This document shows positions 22,308-34,224 of a stretch of 64,000 nucleotides of DNA, piece by piece. A program made the position numbers and the translations under genes. Positions within the stretch are counted from its first letter, which is position 1; every line of letters starts with the position of its first letter. Source of the stretch: Aspergillus flavus (Eukaryota > Ascomycota > Eurotiomycetes > Eurotiales > Aspergillaceae); assembly GCF_009017415.1 (NCBI RefSeq), contig NC_092409.1:2604001-2668000 (forward strand). Reading direction: 5' to 3'. The notes below the pieces were generated by a model. The model saw only the letters and a program-made list of their open reading frames with translations, was not told the origin of the DNA and made no database searches.

Positions 22308-24611
22308 CTAGACCTTGTAGAAGCAGAACGCGTGGTAGAAACCTGTCCATGTTAGCAAGCAGATCGTTTCTGACCATGATGAATACTCACTAGCTGCCTC
22401 CTTCTCTTCTTCGGTCATGAGCAGGGCGCCAGTGTTTCGATCCCTAACACCCATGCGTTCACTTAGGGGTCCCAGCTCTTGATCGTCTTTCTCGTCTTTC
22501 CAGACTTCCAGGAACGGTTTCCGATACTGGAGCTCGAGGTTGTAATCCTCCGTTAATCTAGGACAGTCAGTCGATTGTACCGTGATAGGCGGACCGGCAG
22601 ACAAAACTTACGCTCGAAAAGCTTCCCATGGCACAACATACTCGGGGATTTCCTCTACAGCCTCTTCCATGAAATAGCTGTACTTCCATCCGAAAGGAGG
22701 TCGGAAGATTCCATCTTCAGGTGTATCGCCCGAAAATCGAACTCTGTAGATCGAATTGCCCCATTCAATCTTGTTATCGTCCTCTTCAACCTCACCGTCC
22801 TCGGGCTCTGCCTCCTCCTTTTTCGCTGCAGTCTCACGTTCCTTTCGCTTCGCGTTCATCTCCGCCACTCGTGCACTGATGATGTCCGAATTGGGGCAAA
22901 CTCCCAAGAATCGGCCACCCTTCTTCAGACACCCAGCTACATTGCGCAGCATCTGTCTTGCTTTCTCCTCGCTTTCAAATGCGTAATGAATTGTGAACAT
23001 AGAAGCTACCACATCGAAACCACCGCCGCCCCAGCGTGAACTCATCACCGATCCACCTGGCCCGGCATTGGGGTCAATACCTACTTGCTGAACAATAGGG
23101 ACATCCCCCAGATACTCCCCAAAGCAATCCTTAGGAGCGAATTCAGCATGGAAGAGAGGCCCACGTCGCCCCCGTGGGCCACGCCCAGTCCGCATACCAT
23201 TGTAACGCTCGCGCGCTTGGACGATAGAAACCTCGGCTGGATCGAGGCCAACATAGAGGTCCACTGGTTGAGGAGCTAGTTGCCATTTGCCCAAATCACC
23301 CCCCTTACCACACCCCAGATCTACAACTAAAAGACGTTTATCCTCCATGGGGGGTGGGGCGGTTTCATCCGCCCAGTCCTTGGTGCCAATGGACCTAGCC
23401 ACGAACTCCTCATCCGGTGAGAACTTCTGAATGAGGGTACTCTTGATCCAGTTGTTGAAGCTTCGTAGGCCTTTAATCTTACTCTCGGTCTTTCGCCACT
23501 CTCTTCCGCGCTGGGGCACAGCATTGTAGTGGTGACGGACAATGTCAGTCACCCCACGGTTCTGAGAAAATCGCATAGCTTCCTCTTGCTGGGAACGCTC
23601 TCTTTCTTCCTGTCTCCGACGTAGAGTTTCGCGATCTACCAAGCCCATCCGGGCACCACCACCAGGACGCTTGCGCTTGCGCGCCTGCGCGTCGGGCGAT
23701 GGAGAGCGCGGTGGAGCGAGCGGTGAGGGAGATCTGTTTGATGATTCATTGCGATTGTGCTGCTGCGCCGTCTCGTTCATGTCGCGACGAGCGTAAGCTG
23801 ATGGGGGTGTTCTGCCGCGCTTTCGTAGTTGTTGATGTCGTTCCTGGAGACGCCTGCGCTTGGAATACCCAGGTCTTGGTTCCTCCTGTACAGCCTGCTA
23901 CTTCATCAGTTTCTGATTCGTTATCGTATATCTGTTGTGTTCTGGCTAGCTACCGTAGGGGAGGCAAGAGCTCCGTTGTGAGCCTCGGTAGACTCTGGGG
24001 CTGGACTGGCAGCTTGTGGGCTAGACATTTTGGCGTTTCTAGGTGATGTATATGCGTCTGATAATTTCGATGGCTTCTGCCCTGTTTTCTCGGATTCTAT
24101 TGAAGGTGGAGGTGGACCGCGAGGAATTTGTTCTTGATGAGCGGACGTCGTGTGTCGCACCGCGGACTGCGTCGTCGGGGAAGGTCCGCCGAGAACCTGA
24201 TGATAATGCCGGTCCGATTAGCAAGGGGGCTTGGGCTTATATGAAGTGAATCACAAAAGCTCGGAAAAGTGAGTTAAATTTTTCTCTGGAAAAAAAAGTC
24301 CGAAGTTGAAATCATATATCGGCATGCAAATGCTCTGCGGATGGACATAAACTAGGCGGGCATTGAGAAATTCCAAAAAGGCAAGGAAATGGTCTTCACA
24401 AGACATAGCACAGGACACTTACCGAAGGAAAAGACTCTTGCGCCGGTGGATTATCTAGAGTCGAAAGGGATTGAGCAGATTGGGGTTGCGTTGGGGGTAT
24501 TGCCGATGATTGCTGAGCCTCCCATGAGTCCCGTGCAGGATCATACATACTGCTGCTCCTGCCCTTGCCTCCGCCTTCCGCACCCTGCGCTTGCGGGTTC
24601 TCATCAGCCAT
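22308..24611 (-). CDS. abd1: mRNA cap guanine-N7 methyltransferase
   Basis: Transfers a methyl group from S-adenosylmethionine to N7 of the cap guanosine of nascent mRNA, in the nucleus. The core exons are 23954-24196, 22612-23894, 22391-22557 and 22308-22342. A further N-terminal exon, 24423-24611, joins in frame across a 226-nt intron (gtaagt donor, gctaatc branch, tcatcag acceptor), giving 638 residues. Motifs include the RHHYNAVPQRGREWRKTESKI cap-binding region, SAM motif VVDLGCGKGGDLGKW, DVVASMFTIHYAFESEEKA and the C-terminal YHAFCFYKV. The N-terminal about 180 residues are Pro/Ser/Gln-rich and low complexity, with an Arg/Lys-rich patch (KRRRLQERHQQLRKRGR). A shorter start at 24028 (MSSPQAASP) cannot be excluded. 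The gene lies head-to-tail with nse2, 515 bp away. Confidence 0.9.
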
Positions 24612-25312
24612 GACGCGCGGTTCGGGTAGTTGTTATTCTTCGACACTTTAGAAAATTCATGACTGATGAGTGAAACTTGTCTAAATGAAGAGTGAAAGGA
24701 ACAGCTCACGAAGATACACCCTTTCCTGGACCTGGTTATGGTTATGTCTGCGTTGCGCAAACCGGATGTCCTTTGACCGCATCCGGGAGTCGATCATCTC
24801 GAGTACATCATTGTCTTCTTTGTTCACTGTGGCAGTGTCACCGTGAAGTGACTGTCGAAGGAAAGGTAGCGTTATATCTGCGTTGTATATTGGCTCATTT
24901 TTGCCCAACATTCAAATACCAAAACGGGGGCTGGCGAAACCCTATGATTATATTCTACGGGAATGAAGCAAAAGAGACATCATTCTACGTGTTTCAACTT
25001 ACATCATGGAGTAACAGGCTTAATGGTGTAACCATCAACTCTCCTTCACGTCTTTCTTCCGACTTCTATGATTTATTCCCAACTGACAACATACATCACT
25101 GTATGGAGGTTGTCAGGACACAGAGAGTCAGGACCGGCAGACTGGCACAATGGCTTAGCGCATTTTTATGCAAGATGTAATTGAGCAATAAAATAACTCG
25201 CTCTATGGTATGTTTAGGTACTGTACAAATAGACATTAACGCGTGATAACCAATGCCCGTAACGCCACGCTCGCATAACTAGAACAGACCCAAGAAACAA
25301 TGAAGATCAAAA
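24612..25312. other. Spacer: abd1 promoter and rsm1-like 3' flank
   Basis: About 700 bp between two minus-strand genes. A frame at 24681-24911 (-) looks protein-like (NKEDNDVLEMIDSRMRSKDI) but ends without linking to the next exon. It may be part of the abd1 leader. No tRNA or repeat is seen. Confidence 0.35.
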
Positions 25313-26812
25313 TTATGGCGCAGTTGGTTTCTTTGGAGACTTGACATTTAGTACTTGTCTCATTCGTCGCAGCTTTGCCCACCATTCGCGGTCGCTAGCC
25401 TTTTTGGCTTCATTGTTTGCTTCGTCAACCGCTAGACCATCCGCAGAGGGAGTTTCGGAAACAGCACGGCTATCCACAGACACTGTGGATCTTATATGTC
25501 GGCGATGTTTCACTTTGAGCGCTTGAGCCAAGAGTTCCCATCCACTGCGCAGCTCGGCTGACTTCTCAGATGACTTTCCGGTACCGCTTTGAGCCTTGCC
25601 GCTGACCCATGGGCAGTACTCCATATGCTCGGTAGCAACGTCGAGTGCATCATAAACAGACACATCACCGTTGTTCTTCGGTTTGTACATCCAGAGTCCC
25701 AGGCGCCGGAAGCAGGCACCGCAGCCTGCCAAACCTGCCGCACCATCTGCGACGGAGTCCCACCCAAAGAAGGCAAGCGCAAAAGCCGTTCTATTAATCG
25801 AGATTCCTCGATTAGACGGACTTTGAACGGAAGCCAGTTGGTTTTCATCGACGCGTTGAGGGGTTTGAGGCACAGCTATTTCGGTATGCTCCTCAAGTCT
25901 CTCAAAATCATCTGGCAGTATCTTGATTATGGTCTCGAGGTCAAATGGCTCAGGGGTCTGGATGATTTCTTGAAATGGTAGCTGATCGGCCATCTTAGCG
26001 ATGTTCAAATAGCGTGTCCGGAGACCAGAGATTGCTGTATCGGGGTTGGATAAGGCCAAGCGATGGATCGTAGCTATTGGGCGAGTCAGTCGGAAGTCTT
26101 ACAGTTTGAATCGTGAGGACAAACCATCGCAGCCCTTGTTTCGCCATGGACAATTCTCGCCATGCCCTTGCACTAGAAGACTAGCATATTCTTCGACGAG
26201 TTTGGCGCCTATACCATAATTAGTTCGCTATGTTGACCATAGATTTGTGATTAATTAACGCAGTCGCAACTTACGAACTTCCTTCCTCTCCTGTACCTTT
26301 TCGCTATCATACCCATCTAACTCATCGAGCTCATCTGGTAGTTTGACGACAACGGAACCGCCACACCCTCCTACGCATGCCACTCGCGACACATCCGTAC
26401 AGATCCAGCCACGCTTAGCCCATTCCAATTCGTTTATCGCCGATGGTTTCGGTGACCATCGATCAACCCGGCGAAATGTCTCCAGTCTTTCAAGAAAACG
26501 CTCGCGATCCCAGGGGACGTAACTCGGCCGCGAGGACGACGACACTGACGAATCTCGAGAACTTGAACGAGCAACCCTCAAAACTGTTTTCCGCACAGAT
26601 GCAAGATCATTTCCATCCTGACGATCACTCAAGCGAGCCTTTTTCGCTGCCAGATCTGCGGAGATTCGTTCATTTGTATTTGCTGTTGTTGTTGTTGTCG
26701 CTGTAGTTGCGGCGGGGGTTGGTTTGGACGAGGATTCGGCGTTCGAAGGTTTCGTCAATGATTCTAGAACTCGATGAAACTTGCGCTTCTTAGTTTCCAC
26801 GGCATACGACAT
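25313..26812 (-). CDS. C3HC zinc-finger protein, Rsm1/NIPA-like mRNA export factor
   Basis: Exons 26275-26812, 26125-26208 and 25313-26073 give 460 residues. After a Ser/Thr-rich N-terminus comes the zf-C3HC domain. It begins at WDRERFLERLETFRRVDRWS, continues with LEWAKRGWICTDVSRVACVGGCGG (the three cysteines) and is completed by HGENCPWRNKGC across the exon junction (His and last Cys). A second related module lies in the C-terminal half (GWDSVADGAAGLAGCGACFRRLGLWMYK ... HMEYCPWVSG), as in the Rsm1-like C-terminal domain. In fission yeast Rsm1 is linked to mRNA export, and human NIPA is an F-box substrate adaptor; the export role here is inferred from the family. The protein is divergent from COX15 with a shared 658-bp promoter region. 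Confidence 0.85.
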
Positions 26813-27470
26813 ATTCTTAGACGTGCGCGAGACGTCCTTTGTGGGTGAACAGAGAATGACCTTGAAGCTGTTATGTCGGTTGGCGATCCCATTCTAAGAG
26901 ATGATCGGAGCTGACGGCGCTAAACCTGGATAGGCACTTATCTACTTGGTGCCTCAGGACAACAAATAGTATTAATTACTAGGTCAGTGAAACTGTTTTC
27001 GACATATTCCCTGCGGCAATCAACTCTCTCTATATAATGTCTGACGATGGTATTGTTAACTATTACGTCAATAAGTGTGTATATATGGTGTTTCAAATGA
27101 AGTTGGAGGCATTGATGGTTCGATTCATATATTTTTTCCTATAGTTATTTTTCCTATACGGAGTAGTTAAGGCACATATCTTCGGACGCAGCTCCTTTGC
27201 CAAATCAATTTGATAGAAAACTGCGTTGTTGAACCACAACAGCAGCTATAGGAGTGTAGTATGCATGCATTGTAGAAATAACGAACCATCTATGTTGCTA
27301 TTGCATGAAAAAATGTCGGAATTATGGCTGGACGATGAAATCATGCCACCATGATTGGTTCGCGCCGCTCGGGGTCTCGGCCTCTCGTCTGTCCGCAACT
27401 TCCCGCATTTTATTTGTCTCGCAGGACCAAACAATTTCTCCAAACATCAATTGCTGCCATATCCCTAATT
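26813..27470. promoter_or_regulatory. Divergent promoter region, rsm1-like and COX15
   Basis: The 658 bp between the two start codons must hold both promoters. An AT-rich stretch around 27060-27180 lies in the middle. The COX15 frame is open upstream of the chosen ATG to another ATG at 27351, so the COX15 leader could in part be translated. Confidence 0.45.
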
Positions 27471-29039
27471 ATGGCTTCCTTGGGGAGCTCCGTGTCCTTC
27501 ATGCGGAGTTTTACTCCTCGACTGTCCAAGGAATTCTTCACATGTCGTCAATGTCTAGGGCGAAGCCAGAATTATGCGACGAAATCCACTTTCCGTAAGA
27601 ATTTCGCTGTCTCGCCCTTTACTCAGAATACCAGCAAGCTCAATACGCCTGCTTCATTTCCAAAAACGAAAAGCGCAATTCCAAACATCTTCAGAAGGTC
27701 GGCCTCAGGCTCCGCGGCAGCGAATGCTGTTGAGGAAGGTGCTTCCAATGCAAAATCCAGCTTTCCTAAGGTCAGCGATAAGACGGTGGCATACTGGTTG
27801 CTAGGCAGTGCAGCTAGCGTTTTTGGCATTGTGGTCTTTGGTGGCCTCACCAGGTTGACAGAATCTGGGTGCGCTTTCCCCTAAAGAAGTATCGTGATAA
27901 TAATACTGACGGCCAACTGGTATAGCCTGAGTATCACCGAATGGCGTCCCGTTACCGGATCTCTTCCCCCTATGAACGCAGAAGACTGGGAGTCTGAGTT
28001 CGCAAAGTATCGCGCATCTCCCGAATTTCAACTGTTGAACCCGCACATGACCCTCTCTGAGTTTAAGTCGATCTACTACATGGAATGGATTCACCGTCTT
28101 TGGGGCCGTTTTGTTGGTCTGTCGTTCGTGCTTCCCGCACTCTATTTCGTCGCTCGCAAAAAGGTTAGCAAGCCAATGGCACTGCGGCTCGGTGGTATTG
28201 CTGGCTTGATTGGTTTCCAAGGTTTTATCGGTTGGTGGATGGTCAAGTCCGGACTCAAGGATGATCTCTTTGCACCAGGCAGCCACCCCCGGGTGAGCCA
28301 GTACCGTTTGACGGCGCACCTTGGAGCTGCATTCGTCTGCTATGTTGCGATGCTTTGGAATGGTCTTGCTATACTCCGCTCACACCGTCTACTGGCTGAT
28401 CCTGAGGCTGGCATCAAGTTGCTGGACTCGCTCCGTGACCCCAAACTCAAGATTTTCCGTCGCTCGGTTGCCGGTTTGGCTGCTCTGGTTTTCGTAACGG
28501 CCATGTCTGGTGCTCTAGTTGCTGGTCTGGATGCTGGTCTCATCTACAACGAGTTCCCCTTTATGGGCACAGGACTGGCTCCACCCAAGTCGGAGCTCTT
28601 CGACGAAAGGTATTCACGTCATGAGGATAGGTCTGACCTATGGTGGAGGAATATGCTTGAAAACCCGTCTCTTGTTCAACTTGATCATCGTATCTTGGCT
28701 ATGACTACCTTCACTACCATTATGGCTTTGTGGGCTTACACTCGTCGGTCCCCTACCATGAAGCGACTTCTCCCACCTGCTGCTAAGAAGGGAGTGCACG
28801 GAGTTGTCGCCTTTGCATTCTGCCAGGTCGGCCTGGGTATCTCCACGCTGCTCTATCTTGTTCCCACCCCTCTTGCCTCTGCCCATCAAGCTGGAAGCTT
28901 GTTCCTTCTCACCTGGGTTCTGGTTTTGGGAAGCCGGGTCTGGCACCCGTCGAGGACTGCCAAGCTACTGCAGATGGCAGTCAAGGCCCGTGGCCAGGCA
29001 ATTTCCAGTGCGACTGCTCATGGTCCTCGTAACCTTTGA
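27471..29039 (+). CDS. cox15: Cytochrome c oxidase assembly protein COX15 (haem A synthase)
   Basis: Inner mitochondrial membrane enzyme that converts haem O to haem A for cytochrome oxidase. Exons 27471-27868 and 27926-29039 give 503 residues. The N-terminus is a typical presequence, basic and Ser/Thr-rich with no acids (SFMRSFTPRLSKEFF). Conserved segments are [25 protein letters not shown], the haem-ligand His region MEWIHRLWGRFVGL, RLTAHLGAAF, and in the second half LVQLDHRILAMTT and SAHQAGSLFLLTW. Together these give the four haem-ligand histidines and about eight transmembrane helices. Start choice: the ATG at 27471 opens the presequence; an in-frame ATG at 27351 would add 40 residues. 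The intron is 57 nt, and the codon it splits (GG|C) restores Gly. Confidence 0.95.
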
Positions 29040-29638
29040 GTGGGTTTTCACACCACTGAAAACGGGACAGGTTATTACTGGCCTAATCAGCCTCTTTCAA
29101 ACACCATGATATACTAACGAATGTTTGGATCATTCTTGAATGTGTTATAATCTCTACTTTTATATTGTACAATAGAAAAACATGCATTGTATGGGATTTA
29201 TCTATACATCTTCCGGTTAATAGCATCACTTACCCCTTACAGCAAGCAACTTCGCCCATTAGCTATTGCGACTGTAACTGACAATGGATACCAATCAACA
29301 AAGCGAGGAAGCTAGGACCCTAATACTTTGCATTGTTTTCTTGATGACAACGGTAAACCGGATCAACTCAGGATACCTGGCCAAGACTGGTATAGACGTA
29401 GACCCTCTCAACAGTGGTCTATAAGCTCAATCAGTCAATTGCCTCATGGTTGGTTCCTCGGTACTAGCACGTACGAATATCCTGCGATCTGACTTTTTTT
29501 CTCTGCAGGCCGTTTCGAACAGAGGGTGAAACTTAAATGGCGGGTTCCCTTTAGAGTCCCTTCACAAACACCAGACCTCATGATTCATGTAACCACTACT
29601 TTGCATGACCCAAGGATAGACAATGTGAGTCTCAAAAT
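29040..29638. other. Spacer downstream of COX15
   Basis: Nothing beyond the COX15 3' flank is seen. A T/A-rich stretch around 29150-29200 could serve for 3'-end formation. Confidence 0.4.
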
Positions 29639-29962
29639 TCATAAAGATTTATCTTGCGTTACATCAACAACCCCGCTTCCGTCGCACGTTGGGCAAGCCC
29701 TTTGCGACTCGTTGTCTGTGGCAGGTGCTAGGCAGCACAATCTGAACACCAAGGATATGACGGTCGAGGCGAGAAAAATATAAATAAGAGCGAGGATGAC
29801 GAAGCTTAGGAAAGGCGCAGCCTCCAGTGAGTCGATGATGAAATTGGCGAATGGGCGCACAAGTGTATCCAAGGATGTCACAGGTGCCATCATTCTGGTG
29901 GGAGGGAAGGTACGGGAGAATAACCTATCGATCAGAGAAACGGATTTGACAGAGAAGGCCAT
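29639..29962 (-). CDS. Hypothetical small membrane protein with a CxxCxGxG motif
   Basis: A 107-codon single-exon frame. The start sits in a good context (CCCATGG on the minus strand). Residues about 48-75 form a strongly hydrophobic helix (AAPFLSFVILALIYIFLAST...). A short cytosolic or lumenal tail follows, carrying RACPTCDGSGVVDV, a CxxCxGxG knuckle like one half of a DnaJ-type zinc site. A single CxxCxGxG needs a partner pair to bind zinc; the CC at residues 76-77 (RLCCLAP) might supply it or be palmitoylated. I do not recognise the family. Composition and motif argue for a real gene, but there is no intron or neighbour evidence. Confidence 0.42.
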   Translation of the reverse strand: MAFSVKSVSLIDRLFSRTFPPTRMMAPVTSLDTLVRPFANFIIDSLEAAPFLSFVILALIYIFLASTVISLVFRLCCLAPATDNESQRACPTCDGSGVVDVTQDKSL

Positions 29963-30306
29963 GGGTTATAAACTAACGATTAGTCAGTATTGAAATCCCT
30001 CTGCCTAAATAAGTCCTGTCCAACCAGTTTCAGTTCTTTAGGAAGTTATCCGATTTGCTTTTTACTTTAGTAACTTGGAGCCCCAATCACCGCCACCGCT
30101 ACACTTTTTGAAAACTATGGCTAAATGGGAATAGATACATAGATTACAGGGAATGGCGAAGTAGGGGGTTTGCTCCGTCAATCATCTCAGGTGGTGAGCA
30201 TTCGTTGTGTTTGTATGGAAAGTAACTAAAACCTTCGGGTGATCTTATAGGCACACTAGACAGTTCTATCGTTCCTCAGAGAAGATTAATTTGTCTCCCA
30301 AGACAA

Positions 30307-31003
30307 TCAGGTACATCCGTTGGCGCGGTTGCTCAAACAAACATCACCTCCCTGGGCAGAGCTACCGTGGCCCTGGCAAGAGACACTGGATTTGTGCTCT
30401 GCATTGACCTCGGTGTTGCAGAAAGTCCATGTAGTAGAGAAGAAACCAGCTCGAACATGGTAGGTGGACCAGCTGATGCAGCAATTTGATCCTCCCCGGG
30501 CCTCACAGCGGCTGAGAGGAGCCTTTCCAATATCAAGATCAAAGCGACACGTCGCCCCGGATAGACAAGACAGAATACCAGCACATTTTGACCAATTTAT
30601 GGCGTGTCGCGAACTCAAAAGTGTATCTAGAGCCAGCTCGTTTCTCGATTGCGGTGGAGTTGCCTCCCAAGGCGGCTACAGATCGTTAACATCTTCGACC
30701 ATGTCTGGATCATTTGCGTCGAACTTCTTGGCGTAGGCTGCCTTGTTAAAAAGACTGCCTTTTCCTCGTCAGTGTTTGCCGAGCTAGGGTCTAGAGCAGC
30801 GAGCCAGGCACGAGTCTCAGCCTCGTAACCGACGTATTCAACATCTACATCGAAGGGGCTCAAATCGCCCTCGAACTCAGGGAAAAGATCGGAAGCACGG
30901 TGTGTGACGATGATGTTTGGAGAGTCTGTAGAGACAATCGGACTTGCTAAAGTGCTCTGAAGCCATGCAAAGCCAAGGAGACTAGCAAGGATAACATTTG
31001 CAT
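30307..31003 (-). pseudogene. Relic of a secreted Cys-rich protein gene with four frameshifts
   Basis: Read along the minus strand, one protein-like text continues only if the frame is changed four times: just after the ATG at about 31001, at a T-run (30748-30752), near 30676-30683, and at another T-run (30617-30620). Between these points it stays open. Pieces, in order, are: a signal-peptide-like ILASLLGFAWLQSTLASP; an acidic pro-region (EFEGDLSPFDVDVEYVGYEA); a segment ending GGNSTAIEKRAG, where KR suggests Kex2 cleavage; and a Cys-rich domain with NWSKCAGILSCLSG, GGSNCCISWSTY and GGDVCLSNRANGC. The layout recalls fungal secreted proteins described as WD-like, but I could not verify that. 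No nonsense substitution is needed to explain it, which suggests recent inactivation or sequence error. Confidence 0.5.
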
Positions 31004-31020
31004 GTTGGTGAGAGTTTGCA

Positions 31021-33515
31021 AGTGAAAAGTGACGCGAGAAAACTTTTGACCCAATGGAATTCCGATTGTCGAGGAGGCAATTGTTATCAAAATGAGATGT
31101 GATGGCTATCTCCTACGAGGTGTATATCTTCGATTCTTATAAACTTCCCTGATTCCTCCTCGATGAAAAGTTTTCAATAAATGCATCTGCCTATTCCTAA
31201 AACACATACCCTGCGCCCCTGCTAGTACATGGAGAAATGTACCTGGAAAGCCAGCCGTGTCCAACTAATCTGAGTCCAGACACAGTTGTCTAAGACCCCA
31301 AGTGTCCCTATTTGGGAGCCTACTATATGATCCATGATGCTGGCCATAATCACAATTAGCGCCAGGACTCTGGTAAGGGGTCCGACCCAACGATGCAACG
31401 TCGTGTTCACTGCCGCCGATAGCTCTAAGATAAGCACTAGTTCTATTGAGCGGGGCGACCTATTTCGTACTCTCCATAACTGATGGTAAGTCTTTGCGGT
31501 ATTAGCTGGACCTCTTAGACAAGCATGTGCCAGAATCAGCTCTGGCTCCGACGAGGGCCTGAAACAAATGGGTTCATCAAGAGAGTCCTAGTGGGGAACT
31601 TAATCCACTATCCACTACGGAGTACTCCGTGGATACTTAAATCCAAGGTAGTCAGGCATGGGTCGGGCCGTCAATCTACCCGTCCGTTAGAATCTTCCTA
31701 TCGCCAGTTATTAAATCTGAGTCCATTGCCTCAGCAGCCCATCCACGCTCTTTTCGCCATGTAATATTTGTATGGTATTGCTTTATTAAGGGTACATGCT
31801 CCTTGAGTTGGACGATGGACGACTAGATTTTTGATAAGAGACAGGTACTTATATATCTACATAGTAATAGAAAAGCCAAATTTACTTATGCATTTGGATC
31901 AAGTAATCTACGTAGCATGTCCATGCACCCTTTGTATGGCAATGCCATGTAAAAAGTACATGCAAGCAACGTATTGGAACTTTGGAAGACAGTATTAGCT
32001 ATATTGGGCGTTGTATAAAGTGGAGCGATGTCCGCTTACTGTGTGGCTTAGTGTTATCGTGGCAGTAGCTTGGCATTAGCTTGATCCTTTGACCTTGCTA
32101 AGTTGGTAGTAGTTTGATCGAGGGATTTCTGTGATAGGTTAGACGGAGCCTAGTCAACCAAAACCACGTCCACGATCTTCGAGTCTGGTCATTCCACCGT
32201 GACCTCCGTTTACACCATATCGGATGTGATAGGGACCTTTTCGGTTTAGCTACATTGCTCCTGACTGGGCGCCGTATGCTCTATAATCATCACCGCCGGT
32301 GACTTCTCGTTGCATTTCGCCCGTCAGTTCCACAGATCTAGACAAAGGCTGACTCTTGTCATTACATGCGCGTGACCATAATTCTTGTTGGCTACACGAT
32401 CGACCGGCAGAGAGAATGAACTGGACTGATCTGTAAACAGGTTTTTCTCCTGCAGCAGCAACGCTATGCGGATGGGAGAAGATGGAATCCGTACATGAGA
32501 ACCTCAGCCTTGAGAAATCTTGTCCGTGGATTCTCCCCTGACCCATCATCAGAAACACTCTTGTCCGATAAAGCACACACTGTCCCCTTTTCTGGCAGCT
32601 CTCATGCAACCTAAGGAATACGGAGAATATCTAAGCTTTATACAAAGCGCTATGGATCAGCAAGTTCTGCAATATAGTTCAAAGTCGTGGGTACGCTAAG
32701 CAATTGTCGAAAACAGGCCATGTCGAGCCTAGACAGTGGGAGTGATGTGATATGCAGTTGTGTAGTCGGCGCTCCGCAAGCACCGACCACGCCTGGGTTC
32801 TAGTTGCGTTCCTTGGAAATCAATTGACAGATGTGCATCGATCGAGCTGTGTCAAAGCATTCGATGTCGAATTTGGGAGCCAGGTCTCTGTCTTATGTTT
32901 CCGAGGGCACAGAATTATTGGAAGCCAGCATTATATAAGTCAAACCGGTGGAGGTCGATGCGCCGAGTCATGCAGTCGGTCGTCAGCTTAACTATGTAGG
33001 AGATGTGAAAAGAATGAAGAAGTTCTCGCTTTTTCGGCTTTCTCGGGTTCAATCTCTTCCTCATACACCCTTCGTTTTCAACGCTGGCTCAATGCATAGG
33101 ATAACCTCTGATCGATCTCAGCGTTGCACTCTTATCAATAGTCACCTAGCAAGTTGCTTTGGAATTGATAAAAATATTTTAAATTCCAAAAGCTATATAT
33201 TTATCAAGACAAGCTGCCTATCGAAGCGCAGAGTGTGTGGGCATGAAATAATTTACTTTGGACATAAAGAAGAAACGCCTCAACACTTACCGAAAAGCTC
33301 CATGGATGAAGAATATCTCAGTGATGTTCCGATTCCTGTCCTTGGCAAAGAAGAGACTCGATTTCATTGAATTCACTCAATGCCCCACAGAAAGAGAGAG
33401 AGACAGAGAGCCTGCTGTTGGTAATTTTCTTCTAAGGAAGTCGGCCTGTTTGTAGAAATTCTTTCTTATACAAGGTGAAACGTACGAAACTGGGAAGTTT
33501 GTTTAATCCAAGACT
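31021..33515. other. Gene-poor spacer with weak relic-like frames
   Basis: No intact gene is seen in 2.5 kb. Short frames at 31222-31437 (-), 32250-32609 (-) and 32948-33370 (+) lack introns, domains or continuity. The C-terminal part of the 32250-32609 frame (RSVELTGEMQREVTGGDDY) looks protein-like. A GA-rich run lies at about 33391-33409. Confidence 0.35.
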
Positions 33516-34224
33516 TTAAACGAGCGCATGCCAGTGCAACACGCCGACTAATACTATTTCCGTTTCAATGACCATGAACTCAACTGGAAAGGGTTTGGAA
33601 ACTGTATCACCCAAAACTTCTCCTGTAGAATCATACCCTCGGTCTTCAGTTCCTTCCGGAGATTCCTTTCCATAGAGAAAATGTCTGGGGGTTATAGAGA
33701 GAGCGAGCAAATCAAATAGAGCGTCGGAGTTCTGTTCGCGAAAATGGTTGATTCGCTCCATGCTAATTGAGTCGGGGATGACTCTCGCCACAAAATCGCC
33801 AACTTCAATCTGAAATTGATCGTTGATCTCGAGACCCCCATGCTCTAGATTCAGCTTGAAAGGGTTGAGATTGAATGATTGAGTGTATTTCAAGATGGAT
33901 CCAGGAGGACGTTTTTGACGCATATTCGAAGGCTACCATGCTTCCATATCTTGTTGGGACATGATACCTCGTAGCATTCCATGAGCTTCATCTCAGAACT
34001 GCGCAAGTGATCGCCATTTGTTACAGACAACATCTTCGTATTCCTTCCACGTAGCGGCGGTATCGAGTATATTTGGCAGAGATCCCGAGAAGCATCTGTA
34101 CTTCCAGGCCAGCACAACAGCAAGTCGTGCCGATACTTAGTCTCTTGAGCGACCTTGGCACCTTGAATCGATTGCCTATACTTTTTTCCGGGAGTTCATT
34201 GAACCATTGTTCTGTCCGTACCAC
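33516..34224 (-). pseudogene. Possible broken or multi-exon gene, unrecognised
   Basis: The frame 33516-33923 (135 codons) has globular composition, for example FQIEVGDFVARVIPDSISM and FREQNSDALFDLLALSI, and ends at a stop after VLHWHALV. Upstream on the same strand, protein-like segments occur in two other frames (34123-33890 and 34224-34021) with intervening stops. I could not find splice sites that join them. A degraded gene fits, but so does an intact gene with introns I failed to place. No family recognised. Confidence 0.3.

Noticed and set aside
24423..24611. Independent 71-codon small gene (MADENPQAQG...)
   Set aside because: Splices in phase to the open upstream extension of abd1 with good donor, branch and acceptor; better explained as the abd1 first coding exon.
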